This document shows, piece after piece, positions 26,181 through 34,911 of a stretch of DNA of 64,000 bases. This DNA is from Chitinophaga oryziterrae (GTDB taxonomy: Bacteria > Bacteroidota > Bacteroidia > Chitinophagales > Chitinophagaceae), in the NCBI RefSeq assembly GCF_009758125.1, contig NZ_WRXO01000012.1, forward strand, positions 124,001 through 188,000, given 5' to 3'. The notes beneath the pieces are model-generated. The model did not search any database. It was not told the DNA's origin and saw only the letters and a list, made by a program, of their open reading frames with translations. The first letter of the stretch is position 1; the number at the start of each line of letters is the position of its first letter. The position numbers and the translations under genes were made by a program.

Positions 26181-26747
26181 TTAAGGAACGATTGCCTCCC
26201 TCACGGTTTCATTTGCCGGCAGATCTTTAGCGGTTACCTGGACCTTCGAACCAGCCGTCGCGTTATTCAACGACGTGGCCGTATATTTCCAATCCAGTCC
26301 GTTCTCGGTCAGCACAGCATTTCCCAGTTCCACAAATGCACCCGCAGCAGTGGTGATGATCACCTGTACTGTTACGACTTTAAAATCGTCTACAGCACGA
26401 ATAGTGATGGTATCACCTGGCTGGCCGTGGTAGGCTGTCGTGTTGATACTTTTAATCTCAGGGGCCTTAAAAGCATCTGCAAGCGCCACGTTATAGGCTG
26501 TCTGGTTGTTTTTCGCGGCCGCTGCATAGGCGGCTTTGGTAACAGGATTACTGATAGCCGCCAGCGCATATTTGCTGGAGATCTTAAACCTGTCCTGGAT
26601 GTCCAGCTGGTTCTCTGTGGCGGGGATACTGCTGGCTCCTCTTTTCTTGCCAACGATAGTGTCTCCTTTTTTCTGTGTGAGCGTCATTTGTCTGCCCACA
26701 GTACCGGACAGGCCGGTCATGAAGATGTTGTTTTTTGTCTTTGCCAT
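26181..26747 (-). CDS. Small protein of a DUF6266-like type, with C-terminal beta domain
   Basis: A 188-aa protein without signal peptide. The N-terminal 95 residues (MAKTKNNIFMTGLSGTVGRQ, ATENQLDIQDRFKISSKYAL, NPVTKAAYAAAA, TAYNVALADAF) share layout with the 96-aa protein at 27341-27631 and recall DUF6266 (SGKVG near the start, then xxQxxxRxKF). The C-terminal 90 residues are Thr/Val-rich and probably all-beta (GDTITIRAVDDFKVVTVQVII). Function unknown. Two hairpins precede it. Confidence 0.65.
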   Translation of the reverse strand: MAKTKNNIFMTGLSGTVGRQMTLTQKKGDTIVGKKRGASSIPATENQLDIQDRFKISSKYALAAISNPVTKAAYAAAAKNNQTAYNVALADAFKAPEIKSINTTAYHGQPGDTITIRAVDDFKVVTVQVIITTAAGAFVELGNAVLTENGLDWKYTATSLNNATAGSKVQVTAKDLPANETVREAIVP

Positions 26748-26775
26748 TGTAGCAGGTTTTAAAGATTAATAATTT

Positions 26776-26867
26776 ACTGAGTGATACAAGAGGCGCCTCT
26801 CTCTTGTATCGGGCGCAGCCTCAGTATGGCAATATTAATCCTTCGGTTTCCTGTTTTTTCAGGAAAC
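26776..26867 (-). other. Structured leader or 3' end with two hairpins
   Basis: GATACAAGAG (26783-26792) pairs with CTCTTGTATC (26801-26810), nested in ACTGA/TCAGT. A second stem is GTTTCCTG (26846-26853) with CAGGAAAC (26860-26867). They lie between the LytTR gene and the 188-aa gene, both on the minus strand. They could be a terminator of the first or a leader of the second. Confidence 0.5.
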
Positions 26868-26915
26868 TATATGACCGCACTAAAATGTATAGATGAACAC
26901 ACTAAAAAAGCTATT

Positions 26916-27236
26916 TCACCTTAATATTTTTAAGCGGCGGAATAAGTTTTCCCGGTATTGTCTGGCGATGGGGATTTGTTTGTCTTCTATGAAAACAGTG
27001 TCTGTGTCTATATCGCGGATGCGATCCATAGGTATGATATAAGCACGGTGTACACGGCAGAAAAGATCCGTATTTAGCTCTGCTTCTATCTGGGTGAGTG
27101 TGGCATTTACAAGGTAGCTGCCATTCGTAGTAGTGACTTTGGAGTAGTTACCATCAGCTTCTATCAGCAGTATATCCTTACTGTTGATCCGGGTTAATAA
27201 TTTGTACCTGACCTGGATGAAAATGTCTTCGTACAT
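26916..27236 (-). CDS. Stand-alone LytTR DNA-binding protein
   Basis: A 106-aa protein consisting only of a LytTR domain: YKLLTRINSKDILLIEADGNYSKV, FCRVHRAYIIPMDRIRDID and IPIARQYRENLFRRL. There is no receiver or membrane part, so it is a single-domain transcription factor, possibly working with another protein. The inverted and direct repeats at 27284-27324, just upstream, may be its operator. LytTR proteins bind spaced direct repeats. Confidence 0.88.
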   Translation of the reverse strand: MYEDIFIQVRYKLLTRINSKDILLIEADGNYSKVTTTNGSYLVNATLTQIEAELNTDLFCRVHRAYIIPMDRIRDIDTDTVFIEDKQIPIARQYRENLFRRLKILR

Positions 27237-27283
27237 GGGGTAAATTTAATGTGTAATAAGCTAGTTATAAGGTACGATAAAAC

Positions 27284-27324
27284 TCATCCTACGTTCATCC
27301 TACGTCCGGAACGTAGGATGAACG
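27284..27324. promoter_or_regulatory. 14-bp inverted repeat plus extra direct copy upstream of the LytTR gene
   Basis: CGTTCATCCTACGT (27292-27305) and its exact reverse complement (27311-27324) flank a five-base spacer. A third partial copy TCATCCTACG precedes at 27284-27293. It is either the terminator of the 96-aa gene ending at 27341 or an operator for the LytTR gene starting at 27236. Three copies of the half-site make an operator attractive. Confidence 0.5.
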
Positions 27325-27340
27325 CAGGAGCACTGAATCT

Positions 27341-27631
27341 CTACCCTTGTTCCATATAATCTTTGATCGCGGTGTGATAAACACTTTTCCCTTCTGCTGC
27401 TTTATACGCTGCTTTTTTAACGGGATCATTCACAATCTCCCTTGCAAATTTAACCGCTTCTGCAAATTTTCGCTTCTCTTTCAGTTGTGATTCGGAAGGG
27501 ATAATATTAGTCATATCCGGATACTTACTGACGTAAGTACTCTCTCCATACGTCCTGAAAACAATTTGTTTTAAGACAGCGCCGCGAAATCCTTTATAGC
27601 CTGTCCAGAGGGGGTTCGTAGTCTTTGCCAT
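27341..27631 (-). CDS. Small protein related to the 188-aa protein
   Basis: A 96-aa protein from ATG 27631 (an upstream in-frame start at 27709 would add 26 residues unlike the relative). It aligns with the N-terminal part of the 26181-26747 protein: MAKTTNPLWTG, GAVLKQIVFRTYG, PSESQLKEKRKFAEAVKFAR, NDPVKKAAYKAAEGK, HTAIKDYME. It is thus a short form without the C-terminal beta domain. Cytosolic, function unknown. Confidence 0.65.
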   Translation of the reverse strand: MAKTTNPLWTGYKGFRGAVLKQIVFRTYGESTYVSKYPDMTNIIPSESQLKEKRKFAEAVKFAREIVNDPVKKAAYKAAEGKSVYHTAIKDYMEQG

Positions 27632-27693
27632 GGTTATTTGAGATGTACCCAAATTTACTGAATTATTTACTTTCTTTGGTACATTTATGGTAG

Positions 27694-27879
27694 ATGTTTG
27701 AGATCCCAATTCGCCATAATTTAACTATTAAAATTTCACACATGGATGCGGTGGAAATGTATGGTGGAATAATTCCTATTGAAAAGACGTATAGTGAGAA
27801 ATTGTTGAAGAGTTTGAATATTATTTGGGAGAGAGTTTGTATCAAAGTAAAGTGCCGCCTAAGTTCTCTAACTTTTTAG
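27694..27879 (+). CDS. Doubtful small ORF
   Basis: A 61-aa ORF (MEMYGGIIPIEKTY-like stretch followed by a Lys/Cys-containing tail). No recognised family. Codon use is AT-rich like the neighbours. Its end lies inside the hairpin region 27847-27890, which argues against it. It may be a remnant gene fragment. Confidence 0.2.
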   Translation: MFEIPIRHNLTIKISHMDAVEMYGGIIPIEKTYSEKLLKSLNIIWERVCIKVKCRLSSLTF

Positions 27880-27963
27880 AGGTACTTTACCTCGTACAAA
27901 CTCCCATAAAACTTAACCTATTCCGTTCCTAAAAAACTAGAACGGACAACCTAATAATCGAAA
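27847..27963 (+). promoter_or_regulatory. Structured leader before GT-C paralog B
   Basis: GTAAAGTGCC (27847-27856) pairs with GGTACTTTAC (27881-27890) with one mismatch and encloses a small stem AAGTT/AACTT. A second hairpin TCCGTTC (27922-27928) with GAACGGA (27940-27946) follows. Then comes AATAATCGAAAA at 27954-27965, a motif also found twice upstream of paralog D (41021 and 41119). Role unknown. Confidence 0.4.
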
Positions 27964-27997
27964 AATTTATTACCTTTTAGGATAACCCTGAACAGCT

Positions 27998-29521
27998 ATG
28001 TTAACTTCTCCGACACAATCCCAACAAGAGAACCCGACTCTTCTACAATTTATTCTTAATAACAGAGTCAATAAAAGATATTTTGTAATAATGCTGATTG
28101 GCTGCATTGTACAATTTGTAGTTTTCAAAATATTGTATCCATTTCCGGATTTCATTTCAGATTCCTACAGCTATATAGACACCAATCTGTTCCATATGAA
28201 AGTTAATCTATGGCCGATTGGTTATTCTAAATTTATATGGATGATTCATCTGATAACACCCTCTCATGTTTTCCTTGTTTCCATTCAGTATCTGATATTG
28301 GAAATTGCACTATTATATTTCTTTTATTCTGTGCTGTATTTATACGGGCTTTCCAAACAAAATACAGTTATACTATTTATATTCTTATTTTTCAATCCGG
28401 CTTTTCTATATATTTCTAATTGCGTATTAAGTGATGCTATTTTTTGTGCCATAAGTATTGTCCTTTTCACACAATACTTATGGATGTTTCGTCGACCTAT
28501 AATACAGAACCTAATTATTCAGGCATTACTAATAGGGCTCGCTTTTACTATCAGGTATACAGCCATCTACTATCCTGCTGCAAGCATTGTAGCTATTTTG
28601 CTTTCGGGATATAAATTGCCGGTTAAACTTACGGGAATCATTGCACCCTGGTTATTAATAATTCCCTTTATTATTTATACGAAACAAAAGACAAAAGAAG
28701 TAACGGGAACAGCAGAGTTTTCAGTCTTTGGCGGGTGGCAGATTGCTAACAATGCGCTGTATATGTATGGACATATTGACGTAGATAGTACTAAAATACC
28801 CGAAGGCACATTAGAACTTGACCGGGCTACGAAGAAATACTTTCACGAGAAGCCTCCAACTGAAGAAGATCTTGAAGAACTACCAGGGACATTTTTCATG
28901 AAAATGCCAGATGCAATACTAAAACCGTATATGATATCACGTTATAGTTTTGAGAATGCCCGAGGACAATTTAAGGCATGGGGACAAGTATCACCTATTT
29001 ATAATAAATATGGCCGTTATCTTATTAAAGAGCATCCATTTGCCTTTGCCAGATATTATCTATGGTTAAATACGAAAAATTACTTTTCCCCCCATCTGGA
29101 AAAATTCGGGAATTATAATCTGGAAATGAAAACAGTATGGGAAGCTGTAGTCATCTGGTTTAATCTAAAAACTGACGTCGTTTATCGACTTCCAGTAACC
29201 CGATACCAGGGATTAATATTTATATTCTATAAGCCGTTTTGGGCAATGTTGAACTTCTATTTTCTATTATGCATTCTTAATCTACTTTTTACCGGTAAAT
29301 ACAAAAGATTTAGTCGGTTCTTCAAGATCTCCGTATTATTAGTAACTGCATTTCTACTATTAAACTTTGGGTTCAGCGTTTTTGCTACTCCAGTAGTACT
29401 TCGTTATCAGATTATTCCAATGATTCTTTTATTTTCTTTTTCTCTTTACTTATCGGAGCAATTGTTTGATAAAGAAACAGATAAAAATACAGCAAGTAAT
29501 CAGCCAAAATTGGTTGATTGA
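27998..29521 (+). CDS. GT-C-like polytopic membrane glycosyltransferase, paralog B
   Basis: A 507-aa polytopic membrane protein of the local family. Conserved blocks: YPFPDFISDSYSYI (Asp51, Asp55), NLWPIGYSKF, FFNPAFLYISNCVLSDAIF, LAFTIRYTAIYYP, FGGWQIANNALYMYGH, SPIYNKYGRYLIKEHPFAFARYYLWLN, and FATPVVLRYQ near the C-terminus. The acidic loop after the first membrane helix fits a GT-C catalytic site. The gene is followed by a 124-base gap and the 87-aa secreted peptide. The gap has the same start as the gap that follows the LanKC gene, so B and its peptide form a short version of the D-LanKC-peptide unit. Confidence 0.72.
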   Translation: MLTSPTQSQQENPTLLQFILNNRVNKRYFVIMLIGCIVQFVVFKILYPFPDFISDSYSYIDTNLFHMKVNLWPIGYSKFIWMIHLITPSHVFLVSIQYLILEIALLYFFYSVLYLYGLSKQNTVILFIFLFFNPAFLYISNCVLSDAIFCAISIVLFTQYLWMFRRPIIQNLIIQALLIGLAFTIRYTAIYYPAASIVAILLSGYKLPVKLTGIIAPWLLIIPFIIYTKQKTKEVTGTAEFSVFGGWQIANNALYMYGHIDVDSTKIPEGTLELDRATKKYFHEKPPTEEDLEELPGTFFMKMPDAILKPYMISRYSFENARGQFKAWGQVSPIYNKYGRYLIKEHPFAFARYYLWLNTKNYFSPHLEKFGNYNLEMKTVWEAVVIWFNLKTDVVYRLPVTRYQGLIFIFYKPFWAMLNFYFLLCILNLLFTGKYKRFSRFFKISVLLVTAFLLLNFGFSVFATPVVLRYQIIPMILLFSFSLYLSEQLFDKETDKNTASNQPKLVD

Positions 29522-29644
29522 TAATAATTTACGCCCCCCTATTAGTAGTTGTTAATCGGAAATCCCTACGTTTTTTATATAGCTGGAAAGGGGAAATCCA
29601 AAACCTTAAAAATATTAGATAATTTTTCAACATAAACCATTTTT

Positions 29645-29908
29645 ATGAAAGTCTCAAATTTCGTACTCCTTGGCGGAGCATTGACATTATTAGTAGGAAG
29701 TCTTTTTGCAACTAAAAACGCTAAAAACTTCAAAGCTACTACTACAGCCTATGCTGGCCCTCCATTTGTCGGTGCAAGACTTATATATCCGGATCACATA
29801 ACAAGTACAATACTTCCGTCATACACGCTATTTTTAGGTACATCTAATGGCCGAGTAACATTATTTACTTCTCCTGCATTACTTAACAAGGCTTACTACA
29901 AGCCCTAA
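29645..29908 (+). CDS. Cys-free Ser/Thr-rich secreted peptide, copy 1
   Basis: An 87-aa peptide: MKVSNF, hydrophobic LLGGALTLLVGSLFA signal-like core, then a mature part rich in Ser/Thr and aromatic residues (FATK..K.F.ATTTAYAGPPFVGARLIY ... TLFLGTSNG ... TLFTS ... NKAYYKP). It has no cysteine. It is clearly homologous to the 86-aa peptide at 45877 that follows the LanKC gene. Conserved positions include LLGGA.TL.VGSLFATK, AG.PF.GA.LIY, H.TS, TLFL.T.N, FTS and NK.YYK. It may be a substrate of a modification enzyme. No synthetase is beside this copy. Both peptides resemble, in outline only, the exported DUF6520-type peptides. Confidence 0.7.
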   Translation: MKVSNFVLLGGALTLLVGSLFATKNAKNFKATTTAYAGPPFVGARLIYPDHITSTILPSYTLFLGTSNGRVTLFTSPALLNKAYYKP

Positions 29909-29917
29909 GATTCAGCA

Positions 29918-29962
29918 TTATGAATTATTGCGCCAACAAGATGTTGGTGTAACAATTCATAA
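29918..29962. terminator. Terminator hairpin, peptide cassette 1
   Basis: A 20-base arm (29918-29937) pairs with 29943-29962 around a five-base loop. In the plus-strand RNA two of the three non-Watson-Crick positions are G-U pairs and one is A-C. The core TATGAATTATTGCRCCAAC is the same as in the hairpin at 46162-46222. The right arm overlaps the last codons of the convergent rhamnosidase gene. Confidence 0.8.
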
Positions 29963-32224
29963 CATTTTCGCAGTGACTGAAGCATTTATTCCTTCAAAGG
30001 TAAATTTACCTTCTCCGACTTCCACGTTCTCTTTACCGGGGACGTAGATAGTTGCTTTTGTACCGGCAGGTATCTCTATATGCATGATGACTTTTCCACC
30101 ATCTATTTCCCAGTTAGAGACAATTCTACCTTGGGGGCAATTATACGAAGCTTTTACCCATGTCAATCCACCACCAGGCCTTGGCCGGATAATGATATTT
30201 TTATAGCCGGGGCTGGCAGCATCTATACCTGCCACCACCCTGTACAACCAGTCGCCAACAGCGCCGTAAGAATAATGATTGTAAGACGTAGCTTGCACAG
30301 TACTATCTGGTCTGATTGCATCCCATTTCTCCCAGATGGTTGTTGCGCCCATTTTCACAGGATAAAGCCAGGAAGGATAAGTATCTTGATTTAACAGATC
30401 ATATGCAGTGCTGACATACCCATGTTTGCTCAGTGCATGTAACAAGTAAGGAGTACCTAAAAAACCAGTAGCCAAATGATTACTATTAGTCCGGACAAGT
30501 GCCTCTAATCGTCCGGCAGATTTCATCTCCAGACTATCCGGTAGCATATGAAGTTCTAAAGCCAGTACATAAGAGGTTTGAGTATTAGGCATAGTCTTTC
30601 CTTCCGGCTGCATATAATGTTGTAAAAAGGCTGTTTTAATTTGTTGTAGCAATGATGTATACTTACTCACATCATGATTATATCCCAAAACAGTACCTGC
30701 ATTTATAAGCAACTGAGTAGAATACGCCCAGAAACACTGATTAATAAAAGGAAGCGAAGTGGAATCTCCCGGCGCAAGCCAGTCACCGTAACCATTGGCA
30801 GCCCATAAACCATTCTCACTCACGCTGTCGATATGGTCTACCCATGCTTTCATACTATTGTACTGATTACAAAGTATCGCACTATCGCCATATACCCAGT
30901 ATATTGACCAGGGAATAATTGTAGCTGCGTCTCCCCATCCAGCCACTCCTAGCTTACGACTCTTTAATTTGCGGTAAATATTTGGTATGATATTGGGCAC
31001 TGAACCATTATCCCGTTGATCCGCTTTCAGGTCTTCCAGCCATTTAGTATAAAACTGTTTAACATTATAGTTAAAACTGGCAGTACGAAAAAACACCTGC
31101 GCGTCACCAGTCCAGCCTAAACGTTCGCTACGCTGCGGACAATCAGTTGGGATATCCAGGAAGTTACTTTTCAAGCTCCATTCAATGTTATGTTGCAACT
31201 GATTAATCTTAGGATTAGAGCAACTGAAACTACCAGAAGGCGCCATGGCAGAATACAAAGCAACAGCAGTAAAATCTTTTGCCTGAACAATACAGCCCTC
31301 TACCTTTACATACCGAAACCCATGCCAGGTAAAATGAGGTTCAAAGGATTCCTCTCCATTACCCCTTAAAATGTAAATATCTGTTGCTGCCGCATCCCGT
31401 AAATTACCGGTATAAAAGTTCCCTTCCTTATCTAATACTTCTGCATGGAATAATTTAATGGTATCTCCGGGTTTGCCTTTCACCTTAAAATGAACCCACC
31501 CAGACATATTCTGACCAAAATCAATCACCTGCTCACCCTTATTTGTTTTAAAAACCTTTACAGGCTTAAAGACTTCTTGTTTTTTAACAGGCTCTGCGAT
31601 GCTGGGAACTAATAACGCCTTGAAAGAATCAATAGGAGTAACACCATACCATTGCTTCGTGTCAACACCAGCATCATAAATTTCACCTCCATAAATATCC
31701 GAGTGTATAATAGGACCGGCCCCACTGCTCCAAGTATTATCAGATACAATCTGTTCTTTACTCCCATCTTTGAAAAGAATATCAATCTGGCAAAGCAGGG
31801 AAGCATCCTTTCCATAATTATCCCGTTCCATCAATCCACCAAAAGCGCCTCTATACCAGCCTTCTCCGATAGTAACCTGTAATTCATTATTGCCCTTCTT
31901 AAATTGATCCTTTATATTATATACCTGATACTGGATTCGTTTATCATAGCTTGTCCAACCGGGAGTGAAGTAAGCTTCCCCTATACGCTTGCTATTAAGA
32001 GATGCTTCATATATGCCATGTGCGGTTATTGACAGTGTTGCCGAGACTACAGACTTATCAAGTGTGATGGTCTTTTTAAAAACTGGACATGAACGCATCA
32101 CAGAATCCTCTGTATAAACAGGAGTAATCCAAAAGGCCTTGGTACTCCATGTTGTTGTTTGCCCATGAACATTAGATATAGAGAGTAATATAATAACTAG
32201 TATACGATTCAAAAATGAGATCAT
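29957..32224 (-). CDS. GH78 alpha-L-rhamnosidase
   Basis: Exported glycosidase of 755 aa that releases terminal rhamnose from plant or bacterial glycans. Signal peptide MISFLNRILVIILLSISNVHG (ATG 32224 chosen; the longer in-frame start at 32284 would hide the signal). N-terminal beta domains include AHGIYEASLNSKRIGE and FTPGWTSYDKRIQYQVY. The catalytic (alpha/alpha)6 barrel has DCPQRSERLGWTGDAQVF (catalytic-site signature), GYGDWLAPGDST and MGATTIWEKWD with the general-acid region Glu. A C-terminal domain ends near the stop. Length and motifs fit GH78 well. It is convergent with the peptide cassette. Confidence 0.92.
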   Translation of the reverse strand: MISFLNRILVIILLSISNVHGQTTTWSTKAFWITPVYTEDSVMRSCPVFKKTITLDKSVVSATLSITAHGIYEASLNSKRIGEAYFTPGWTSYDKRIQYQVYNIKDQFKKGNNELQVTIGEGWYRGAFGGLMERDNYGKDASLLCQIDILFKDGSKEQIVSDNTWSSGAGPIIHSDIYGGEIYDAGVDTKQWYGVTPIDSFKALLVPSIAEPVKKQEVFKPVKVFKTNKGEQVIDFGQNMSGWVHFKVKGKPGDTIKLFHAEVLDKEGNFYTGNLRDAAATDIYILRGNGEESFEPHFTWHGFRYVKVEGCIVQAKDFTAVALYSAMAPSGSFSCSNPKINQLQHNIEWSLKSNFLDIPTDCPQRSERLGWTGDAQVFFRTASFNYNVKQFYTKWLEDLKADQRDNGSVPNIIPNIYRKLKSRKLGVAGWGDAATIIPWSIYWVYGDSAILCNQYNSMKAWVDHIDSVSENGLWAANGYGDWLAPGDSTSLPFINQCFWAYSTQLLINAGTVLGYNHDVSKYTSLLQQIKTAFLQHYMQPEGKTMPNTQTSYVLALELHMLPDSLEMKSAGRLEALVRTNSNHLATGFLGTPYLLHALSKHGYVSTAYDLLNQDTYPSWLYPVKMGATTIWEKWDAIRPDSTVQATSYNHYSYGAVGDWLYRVVAGIDAASPGYKNIIIRPRPGGGLTWVKASYNCPQGRIVSNWEIDGGKVIMHIEIPAGTKATIYVPGKENVEVGEGKFTFEGINASVTAKML

Positions 32225-32347
32225 CGGGTTAGAATTGGTTGAAATAATAAATATTATGCATTTTATAGAATAGTTCTTTAGCAATAGTTAACAGGTCGTT
32301 AATGTTCGTAATTTATATTCCATTGAGCTAAAGATATTACGCATCGT

Positions 32348-32368
32348 ATTACAATGATAAATTGTAAT
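32348..32368. promoter_or_regulatory. Inverted repeat in the rhamnosidase / GT2 intergenic region
   Basis: ATTACAAT (32348-32355), five-base spacer, ATTGTAAT (32361-32368): an operator-like dyad. The remaining 317-base gap 32225-32541 is AT-rich and shows no gene. Confidence 0.35.
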
Positions 32369-32541
32369 AATAAATTTTCTTTAAGTTTTTTTTCTTCTGC
32401 GTAAATAATGCAGTAGGTATAACGAACTTTAGAATACCAGCAACAGCTATGAATATTTACCCTTGAATCTCACAATAATAGCCAACTTGTTTAACCCGGT
32501 TCGTAATAAAAACATATTCCTTTATTATTAAAACACAGACT

Positions 32542-33387
32542 ATGATTAATGGTCAAAAAGTAGTTGTGGTTCTCCCCGCCTACAATGCCGATAAAACTCT
32601 CCGTATAACGTATGAAGAAATCGACAGAACACTCGTAGATGAAGTCATTCTGGTTGATGATGCCAGTAAAGATAATACGGTTGCTGTTGCCAAGGACATA
32701 GGTATCCACTATATTATCTGCCATGAAAAAAACAAAGGATATGGCGGTAACCAGAAATCCTGTTATCTGAAAGCCCTGGAATTGGGTGCTGATATTATCG
32801 TTATGTTACATCCCGATTATCAGTATACTCCCCTCCTGATAGCTCCAATGGTTTCTATTATAGCTAACGGAGTATATCCGGTAGTATTGGGATCAAGGAT
32901 CTTAGGGATGGGTGCCCTTAAAGGAGGTATGCCCATCTATAAATATTTCTTCAACCGTTTACTGACAGTCAGTCAGAATATCCTGATGAGACAAAAATTA
33001 TCTGAATACCATACTGGTTACCGGGCTTATCATAAGGATGTATTATTATCAGTCCCTTTCCAGAATGATTCGGATGATTTCATTTTTGACAATGAGCTAC
33101 TGGCACAGATATTTTACAGAGGATATGAAGTAGCTGAAATTACATGCCCTACCAAATATTTTGAGGAAGCCTCGTCTATTAATTTTAAACGCAGCGCGAT
33201 TTATGGTTTAGGCGTTTTACGTGTGAGCCTGCAATATTTTCTACAAAAAATGGGCATCTTAAACTCTAAGATTTTCAGGGGAATAACTCCGGATAATACC
33301 CATAACATTAATAAAGGTAAACACTCTCTTAAAAAGAGACTAAGAGGCCCTGTAGATAATAAAATGCATAGAACTAGAACTTCTTAG
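32542..33387 (+). CDS. GT2 polyprenyl-phosphate sugar synthase (DPM1-like)
   Basis: A 281-aa GT-A glycosyltransferase: LPAYNADKTLRITYEEI, EVILVDDASKDNT (DxD-like acidic pair), KNKGYGGNQKSCY, DIIVMLHPDYQY and HTGYRAYHKDVLL. The family transfers a sugar from a nucleotide donor to polyprenyl phosphate or a glycan. No C-terminal membrane anchor is obvious. A GT-C gene follows 24 bases later, and polyprenyl-phosphate sugars are the donors GT-C enzymes use, so the two may form a donor-synthesis/transfer module. The sugar is unknown. Confidence 0.85.
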   Translation: MINGQKVVVVLPAYNADKTLRITYEEIDRTLVDEVILVDDASKDNTVAVAKDIGIHYIICHEKNKGYGGNQKSCYLKALELGADIIVMLHPDYQYTPLLIAPMVSIIANGVYPVVLGSRILGMGALKGGMPIYKYFFNRLLTVSQNILMRQKLSEYHTGYRAYHKDVLLSVPFQNDSDDFIFDNELLAQIFYRGYEVAEITCPTKYFEEASSINFKRSAIYGLGVLRVSLQYFLQKMGILNSKIFRGITPDNTHNINKGKHSLKKRLRGPVDNKMHRTRTS

Positions 33388-33410
33388 GATGGAATTAAAT
33401 AAATCTCTTT

Positions 33411-34904
33411 GTGCATATTAAAACACCATTATTACCTATTAAATTCAAACAATATATCTGGCATAATAAGGAGAATCGGCTCTCCTTATTATTGTCTACT
33501 ATATTATCTCTTATTTTGTTCTTCATATTTAAACAACTATATCCCTTTCCTAACTTCCTTCCGGATTCTTATTCTTATCTGGATGCGGCAATGCACAATC
33601 TCAACATTAACAGGTGGCCGGTAGGGTATTCAAAATTCCTGATTCTCATAGGTTTCATCACGCACTCAGATACAGGAACGACATTAATTCAATATTTAAT
33701 CTTACAAACAAGTATCCTATTCTTACTCTTTACGCTAGGCTATTTATTGGAACCGGATAAACTGATCATGCGGATATTATTTGCGTTCCTGATATTAAAT
33801 CCTCTATGGCTCTATATAAGCAATTTTATATCCAGTGATACATTGTTTGCTGCCCTTAGCTCCTTATGGTTTACCAGTTTATTATGGCTCATATGCCAAC
33901 CTAACTTAAGAATGTTGATATTCCATACACTCGTTTTAAGTATGGCTTTCACAGTTCGGTACAATGCTTTGTATTATCCAATTATCAGTATCCTTGTAAT
34001 CTTATTAATGCAGGAAAGTATAAAAACAAAAATTTTTCTCATTTTGATGTTATTAACTCCAATTTCCTTATTTGTCATTTACACGATTAGGACATACAAG
34101 GCAAATACAGGTATCACACAATTTTCCACTTTTGGTGGCTGGCAAATAGCGAGTAACGCATTATTCATGTATGCGCACATTCCCTCTCCTGGAGCAACTC
34201 CTATTCCTAAAGAGTTTAAAGAACTACACGACATTACTATTAAGCATATAGACTCATTGAAACACGTAAAACAACGCCCTGATAATGAATTAGGTATTTA
34301 CTATCTATGGGATGACAATGCACCGCTAAAATTATATATGGCTCAAAAATATGCGCATGATACAATACCATATTTAAGGCAATGGGCACTAGTTCCTCCA
34401 TTATATAAGAAATATGGATTATGGTTGATTTCCAAATATCCTATCGGATATGCTAGATATTACTTGTTACCTAATTTGAGAAACTATTGTTATCCGCCAA
34501 CGGAATTTCTTGCAATTGATAATATTTACACTGACACGGTAGAACCGGCCGCAGTAAATTGGTTCAGATATAAGACTAATAAAGTAACAGCGCGGTCCAA
34601 AGACCGAAAAATCATTTTTACAGAATTATTTCCGCCAATCCTGACCATAATAAATCTGACCTTCTTCCTTACATTCATCTTCTTTATATTTTCACGTAAA
34701 TTCAGGTTAGTAGATCCATATTACAGGAAGACCGTAATCATTGTCGCACTTGTATGGATATCTAATCTGATATTCAGTGTATTTGCTTCGCCTATTGTAT
34801 TACGATACCAGCTATTTTCATTAATTTTTACATTTACTTTTAGTGGATTATTGGTGATGTCTATTATAGAGAATGTAACTAAAAGAGAATCGCATCCCTT
34901 ATAG
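33411..34904 (+). CDS. GT-C-like polytopic membrane glycosyltransferase, paralog C
   Basis: A 497-aa member of the local GT-C family with the same blocks: YPFPNFLPDSYSYLD, NRWPVGYSKF, LNPLWLYISNFISSD, MAFTVRYNALYYP, FGGWQIASNALFMYAH, PPLYKKYGLWLISKYPIGYARYYLLPN and FASPIVLRYQ. It starts at a GTG because no in-frame ATG precedes the conserved N-terminus; a stop lies five codons upstream. It follows the GT2 gene by 24 bases and is probably co-transcribed with it. Its end is eight bases from the end of the convergent outer-membrane protein gene. Confidence 0.75.
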   Translation: MHIKTPLLPIKFKQYIWHNKENRLSLLLSTILSLILFFIFKQLYPFPNFLPDSYSYLDAAMHNLNINRWPVGYSKFLILIGFITHSDTGTTLIQYLILQTSILFLLFTLGYLLEPDKLIMRILFAFLILNPLWLYISNFISSDTLFAALSSLWFTSLLWLICQPNLRMLIFHTLVLSMAFTVRYNALYYPIISILVILLMQESIKTKIFLILMLLTPISLFVIYTIRTYKANTGITQFSTFGGWQIASNALFMYAHIPSPGATPIPKEFKELHDITIKHIDSLKHVKQRPDNELGIYYLWDDNAPLKLYMAQKYAHDTIPYLRQWALVPPLYKKYGLWLISKYPIGYARYYLLPNLRNYCYPPTEFLAIDNIYTDTVEPAAVNWFRYKTNKVTARSKDRKIIFTELFPPILTIINLTFFLTFIFFIFSRKFRLVDPYYRKTVIIVALVWISNLIFSVFASPIVLRYQLFSLIFTFTFSGLLVMSIIENVTKRESHPL

Positions 34905-34911
34905 CAAATCA

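Larger units (their letters stand above)
29522..29962 (+). repeat. Peptide cassette copy 1 (related to 45714-46222)
   Basis: After the stop of paralog B the sequence ATAATAATTTAC ... TATTAGTAGT ... AATC matches the sequence after the LanKC stop. Later GGGGAAATCCAAAACCTT before the peptide matches GGAGAAACCGAAAACCTT in the other copy. The peptide genes and the final hairpins are also alike. The unit is therefore leader plus peptide plus hairpin, present twice. Confidence 0.75.

Noticed and set aside
33389..33421. Short ORF overlapping the start of GT-C paralog C
   Set aside because: Ten codons only, out of frame, with no sign of conservation; translation coupling cannot be shown from one sequence.
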